Assembly (NCBI GenBank): GCA_040380145.1
Contig: JBEIJQ010000142.1
Coordinates: 1 to 7,750, forward strand
Length of the DNA: 7,750 bases
Direction: 5' to 3'
Source: JBEIJQ01 sp040380145
GTDB lineage: Bacteria; Bacteroidota; Bacteroidia; Chitinophagales; Saprospiraceae
Below are positions 6,201 through 7,750 of the stretch, one piece after another. Made by a program: the position numbers and the translations under genes. Position 1 is the stretch's first letter, and each line of letters begins with the position of its first letter. The notes under the pieces were generated by a model. It did no database searches. It was not told the DNA's origin and saw only the letters and a program-made list of their open reading frames with translations.

Positions 6201-7272
6201 CGTTGTTGCTGGCGTTGGGGGTGGCCGATTCGAAGAATTTGATTGCCGGACCTCCGTCCACCGAGCGGCCCACGGAAAAGTCGGTTTCGCGGACATCCGC
6301 CCAGAGGGAATCCAAGCGGTTTCCCAGCGCGTCGGACAGCAGTATCGGCTCACCGTTGGCGTCGAGCTTGAAGTTGGCGTGCAGTTCGATCGGTCCACCG
6401 CCCAAGGCGAACCAAGCGGGGTTGGGGCCGAACTGGGCAGCGGCGGTGCGCAGGCCGAAGTGCAGGAAGGGGCGCGCGGTGAGGTCGGAGGAGCCCGGGC
6501 CGGTATTGTGCACCTCCACAGCCAACAGGTTGTCGCCGGGCAGGAGTGCTTGGCGGAGGAGGGCCTCGGCGATGGCGAAGGATTCCGGGTTTTGTCCGAT
6601 GTACATCGCGGCCTCGTGGTCGGCGGCGGGCTCGTCCCAAGCGGGGGGCGTACCGCCGAGCCCGGAGCGGGCGATTTCGATGCCGTTGAGGTAGGCCACG
6701 AAACCGTCGTCGTAGTCCATCGAGAGCAGGGCCTCCGCGATCAGGGCCGTATCGGCCACGGTGAAAAGCGTGCGCAGGAGCACCGTTTGGGTGCCCGCGG
6801 GCAGTACAGTGGCGTCGTCGCCGTCGCCGTAGCCGAAACCGGCGGTTCCAGTGGTCCAGCCGGCGGGCGCGAAGTTAAAGGTGGTCCAAGCGGGATCGGG
6901 CTGGGCATTGGGCACGAAGTATTTCCAGGAGGAATTTTCGTCCACGGCCGTTTCCCAGTGATCCGTGCGGGGCTTACGGTCTTTTCCGGAGGCGAAGACC
7001 AACAAATGGCTTTGAGGAGCGAGGCTGATGCTGGGCAACGTCCATTTGAGGGGCCTAGATGGATCGTCGGAAAGCCCGAAGCCGCCGAGGTTCACGGGCG
7101 CGGGGCCGGCGTTGTACAGTTCGATCCAGTCTTCGTGGTCGCCGTTTTCGTCGGCGATCTGGGCGAGGTTGCGGTTGGAGACCTCGTTGAGGAAGATTTG
7201 GGCGTGCGCGGCGCCCACGAGAAGCAGGGCGGCGATCAGCAGGGAAAGTTGACGCAGGAACATGGTATTCAT
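3238..7272 (-). CDS. Large T9SS-exported protein with LTD repeats and a CotH kinase-like domain
   Basis: This 1344-residue exported protein probably ends at the cell surface or in the medium. Order: signal peptide 1-25 (cut after AAHA); first LTD from 26, apparently interrupted by a beta-sandwich, galactose-binding-like region (110-275) and resuming to about 357; chitobiase-C-like segment 378-446; CotH domain about 450-835; InlB-B-type repeat 840-925; LTD repeats 929-1085 and 1089-1246; T9SS type A domain 1260-1344, with FPNPTG, LFDATGRIL and APGMYILRI. CotH hallmarks are GSRSQPQRSFRLEP (508-521), YRPVAVYLNGEYWGLYELRE (581-600) and DWPYNNIRFW (685-694). Where relatives usually have D-x-D, this has Asp709-Leu-Glu711. 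Some CotH proteins are atypical protein kinases; activity and substrate here are unknown, and a surface or adhesive role is equally possible. The frame is open to 7482, but ATG 7272 puts the signal peptide first, downstream of a -7 box; ATG 7263 is the alternative. Confidence 0.93.
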   Translation of the reverse strand: MNTMFLRQLSLLIAALLLVGAAHAQIFLNEVSNRNLAQIADENGDHEDWIELYNAGPAPVNLGGFGLSDDPSRPLKWTLPSISLAPQSHLLVFASGKDRKPRTDHWETAVDENSSWKYFVPNAQPDPAWTTFNFAPAGWTTGTAGFGYGDGDDATVLPAGTQTVLLRTLFTVADTALIAEALLSMDYDDGFVAYLNGIEIARSGLGGTPPAWDEPAADHEAAMYIGQNPESFAIAEALLRQALLPGDNLLAVEVHNTGPGSSDLTARPFLHFGLRTAAAQFGPNPAWFALGGGPIELHANFKLDANGEPILLSDALGNRLDSLWADVRETDFSVGRSVDGGPAIKFFESATPNASNNGATSFNGFAAEPNVLVPAGHYAPGLAVEAQSFGPTVIRYTVDGQTPDNFSALYMGPITLDSTTVLKLRAFSLLPGIRPSRTVTRTFLLSENFTVPIVSITIEDDDLYGGEGIYDNWWTDWERPCTLEFFENTGTARFSTRSGIRIDGGAGGSRSQPQRSFRLEPDHGIFGEGDVDYPVLPGRPGREDYETLYLRNGSNMWMNLTFKDQLLLRAHQNMEIQYSEYRPVAVYLNGEYWGLYELREKLDPHTYQEVYGADQDSMDLLAISYWYNLTLRAVRGSVDGFLDFYGQTMQANPADPAFFAQVDQQLDLKAFADYIIAETWSCNVDWPYNNIRFWRSPGLDNRWRFSAIDLELGMGWGGWTGNDANMIDFLQNYDPNNLFANLYRQFMQNDSFRVYFINRYADMMNTEYQPGRLTDIANAMRTEFLPEMPRNFQRWGAEAGMGSLQEYLDRVNFGTQNMIDNMTGRNFYARQHIQNGFALNGQVDITLEVQPAGAGVVRINTIQPGPLPWQGVYFDGVPVTVTAIPNPGFAFSHWDNNPFINDPNGASFVRNITSQTAFVAHFDAVGGPTVAISEINYNSDPTRDAGDWVEFHNYGQAPLDLTGWYFTDADPLQQYVFPNGTVMAPGERLVVVRDPILFALEHPGVPHLSFFDFGLSGAGDEVNLYAPPGVLYLSVPYTDSLPWPTGADGGGRTLELLSVGGAPSDPANWFDGCMGGSPGAPYTPCNDPIVFSEINYNSDTLLDTDDWVELHNTGNSTLDLSGWQFSDDNDLNVYTIPPGTLLYPDSHLVLHKTTAKFQQFHPDVLNTVGPFLFNLSGAGDRLRLFDASGRLQFSVDYRDSIPWPEGSDGNGYTLELLDELGVMNNGANWFDGCLGGSPGVAYFTPCQDTATGTTALPPGAGAVLFPNPTGRHAELRLDWPERTQLALSLFDATGRILRQWNDWTAAPGSNRFALDFEDIAPGMYILRIRTGAGSEMPLRIVVAP
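3535..4488 (-). repeat. Two tandem LTD repeats within the exported protein
   Basis: Two copies of a roughly 160-residue unit (codons 4488-4018 and 4008-3535) follow each other. Shared landmarks are SEINYNSD, DWVE(F/L)HN, LDL(T/S)GW, LSGAGD, S(L/I)PWP, and a closing motif ANWFDGC(M/L)GGSPG ending in PC. At DNA level, stretches such as gtcgaaccagttggc recur in both copies. The pattern points to internal duplication followed by divergence. Confidence 0.9.
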
Positions 7273-7286
7273 AAAGGTAATTGCCC

Positions 7287-7294
7287 CAAAGTTA
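7287..7294 (-). promoter_or_regulatory. -7 box of the exported-protein gene
   Basis: The minus strand reads TAACTTTG, a perfect TAnnTTTG match, 14 nt upstream of ATG 7272. No TTTG is found at the usual -33 distance; the nearest is 34 nt upstream, beyond an A8 run. The start choice and the box support each other. Confidence 0.5.
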
Positions 7295-7577
7295 GTTTTT
7301 TTTGGATGTACGGTGCCGAACTGCCGTTCAAAATGCGGCGAAGTTGGCAACAAGACGCTTGTGCGGGTAGGGGCAATTTTCCGGCTCGTTGGACGCGGCT
7401 TTGGACTTTGGTAGCATCGGTTCTGCAACAGACCCAGAAAACGTTTCGGGTTCCGTACTCCCAATAAACCCAAAATTGTCATTGGACTTTTTTGATCTGC
7501 TGAATTTGGGTCTTTCTTAGACTATTTTCAGCGGTAGCATTTGGGCAGTTCGCAAGGTAATTTGTCCCTAGTTGGGC
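7295..7577. other. Non-coding region upstream of the exported-protein gene
   Basis: Together with the palindromes this leaves about 478 bases at the right end without a convincing gene. The open extension of the large gene up to 7482 lacks protein-like features. A 68-codon frame on the minus strand (7734-7528) reads straight through the palindrome at 7578-7609, giving a low-complexity run of Phe and Lys, and I do not accept it. A short inverted repeat GAAC-TGCC-GTTC lies near 7318-7329. No RNA gene is recognised. Confidence 0.5.
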
Positions 7578-7609
7578 TTACTTTTTCTTTTCCCAAAAAG
7601 AAAAAGTAA
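7578..7609. repeat. Perfect 14-bp palindrome, probable dispersed repeat or terminator
   Basis: TTACTTTTTCTTTT (7578-7591) is matched exactly by AAAAGAAAAAGTAA (7596-7609) around a 4-nt loop CCCA. The stem is almost all A-T pairs. From memory I associate similar TTACTTTTTCTTTT...AAAGAAAAAGTAAC motifs with multicopy intergenic repeats in Bacteroidota genomes, but the copy number cannot be seen here. Confidence 0.8.
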
Positions 7610-7677
7610 CCAAAGTAAATCCCGATCAAATCCGGTGCCAGCGCGAGTCTTTTGTTCGCGGGCGCGAAAAAAAACTC

Positions 7678-7728
7678 GATTTGCGGGGCGGCGTTCCGGC
7701 CTCGGAACAGCGTCGTTTGCCGCAAATC
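7678..7728. repeat. Nested palindrome (outer 9 bp, inner 6 bp)
   Basis: GATTTGCGG (7678-7686) pairs with CCGCAAATC (7720-7728). Inside it GTTCCG (7693-7698) pairs with CGGAAC (7703-7708) around GCCT. CGCGA (7642-7646) and TCGCG (7656-7660) form a further short pair upstream. The arrangement suggests a folded RNA or a REP/MITE-like element that continues towards the window edge. Confidence 0.7.
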
Positions 7729-7750
7729 ATTCAACAGGTTTTTCGCTCAG

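Noticed and set aside
3940..7467. Very long plus-strand reading frame (1175 codons) as a gene
   Set aside because: It is the codon-register complement of the exported-protein gene. Its translation is rich in Val, Gly, His and Ala without any domain, signal or start context, and the sense strand has unmistakable domains throughout.
7273..7482. Upstream extension of the exported protein to an ATG at 7482
   Set aside because: The added 70 residues look like translated non-coding DNA, would bury the signal peptide, and include the -7 box region.
7571..7728. CRISPR array at the palindromic right edge
   Set aside because: There are several different palindromes but no regularly spaced identical direct repeats and no cas genes.
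7528..7734. 68-codon minus-strand frame at the right edge
   Set aside because: It translates through the palindrome to a Phe/Lys low-complexity run typical of reading a repeat, with no recognisable domain.

Overview
The window looks like chromosomal DNA of a Bacteroidota bacterium. The main gene ends in a type IX secretion system (T9SS) sorting domain, which is restricted to that phylum. Two genes are preceded by perfect TAnnTTTG -7 boxes, the Bacteroidota promoter type. Starts are preceded by A-rich sequence rather than strong Shine-Dalgarno sites. The coding DNA is GC-rich, so a Saprospiria-like lineage is my guess, but the lineage is inference only.

Layout: every gene is on the minus strand. 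Reading in the direction of transcription (right to left), there is first a right-edge non-coding block with two strong palindromes (7578-7609 and 7678-7728). Next comes a 1344-residue exported protein (7272-3238) combining lamin-tail (LTD) domains, a chitobiase-C-like segment, a CotH kinase-like domain, an InlB-type repeat, two more tandem LTD repeats and a T9SS C-terminal domain. It is followed by a 123-residue conserved-looking protein of unknown function (3132-2761), a membrane-anchored cyclophilin (2691-1849), and a paralogous secreted cyclophilin (1768-1037) with its own promoter. A very strong intrinsic terminator (983-1017) closes the block. After a non-coding stretch, the left 0.78 kb is the 5' part of an IS5-family insertion sequence. 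Its transposase is damaged twice: a frameshift in a C6 tract, and Asn in place of the first catalytic Asp. The element runs off the left edge.

How the genes may work together: the two cyclophilins are probably extracytoplasmic prolyl isomerases made by tandem duplication. The large protein is probably carried across the outer membrane by T9SS to the cell surface or medium. A functional link between them is only suggested by position. I see no CRISPR array, tRNA or rRNA gene and no clear undescribed defence system. The most unusual items are the domain architecture and altered D-x-E motif of the CotH protein, the differently anchored cyclophilin pair, the doubly broken transposase and the right-edge palindromic block.
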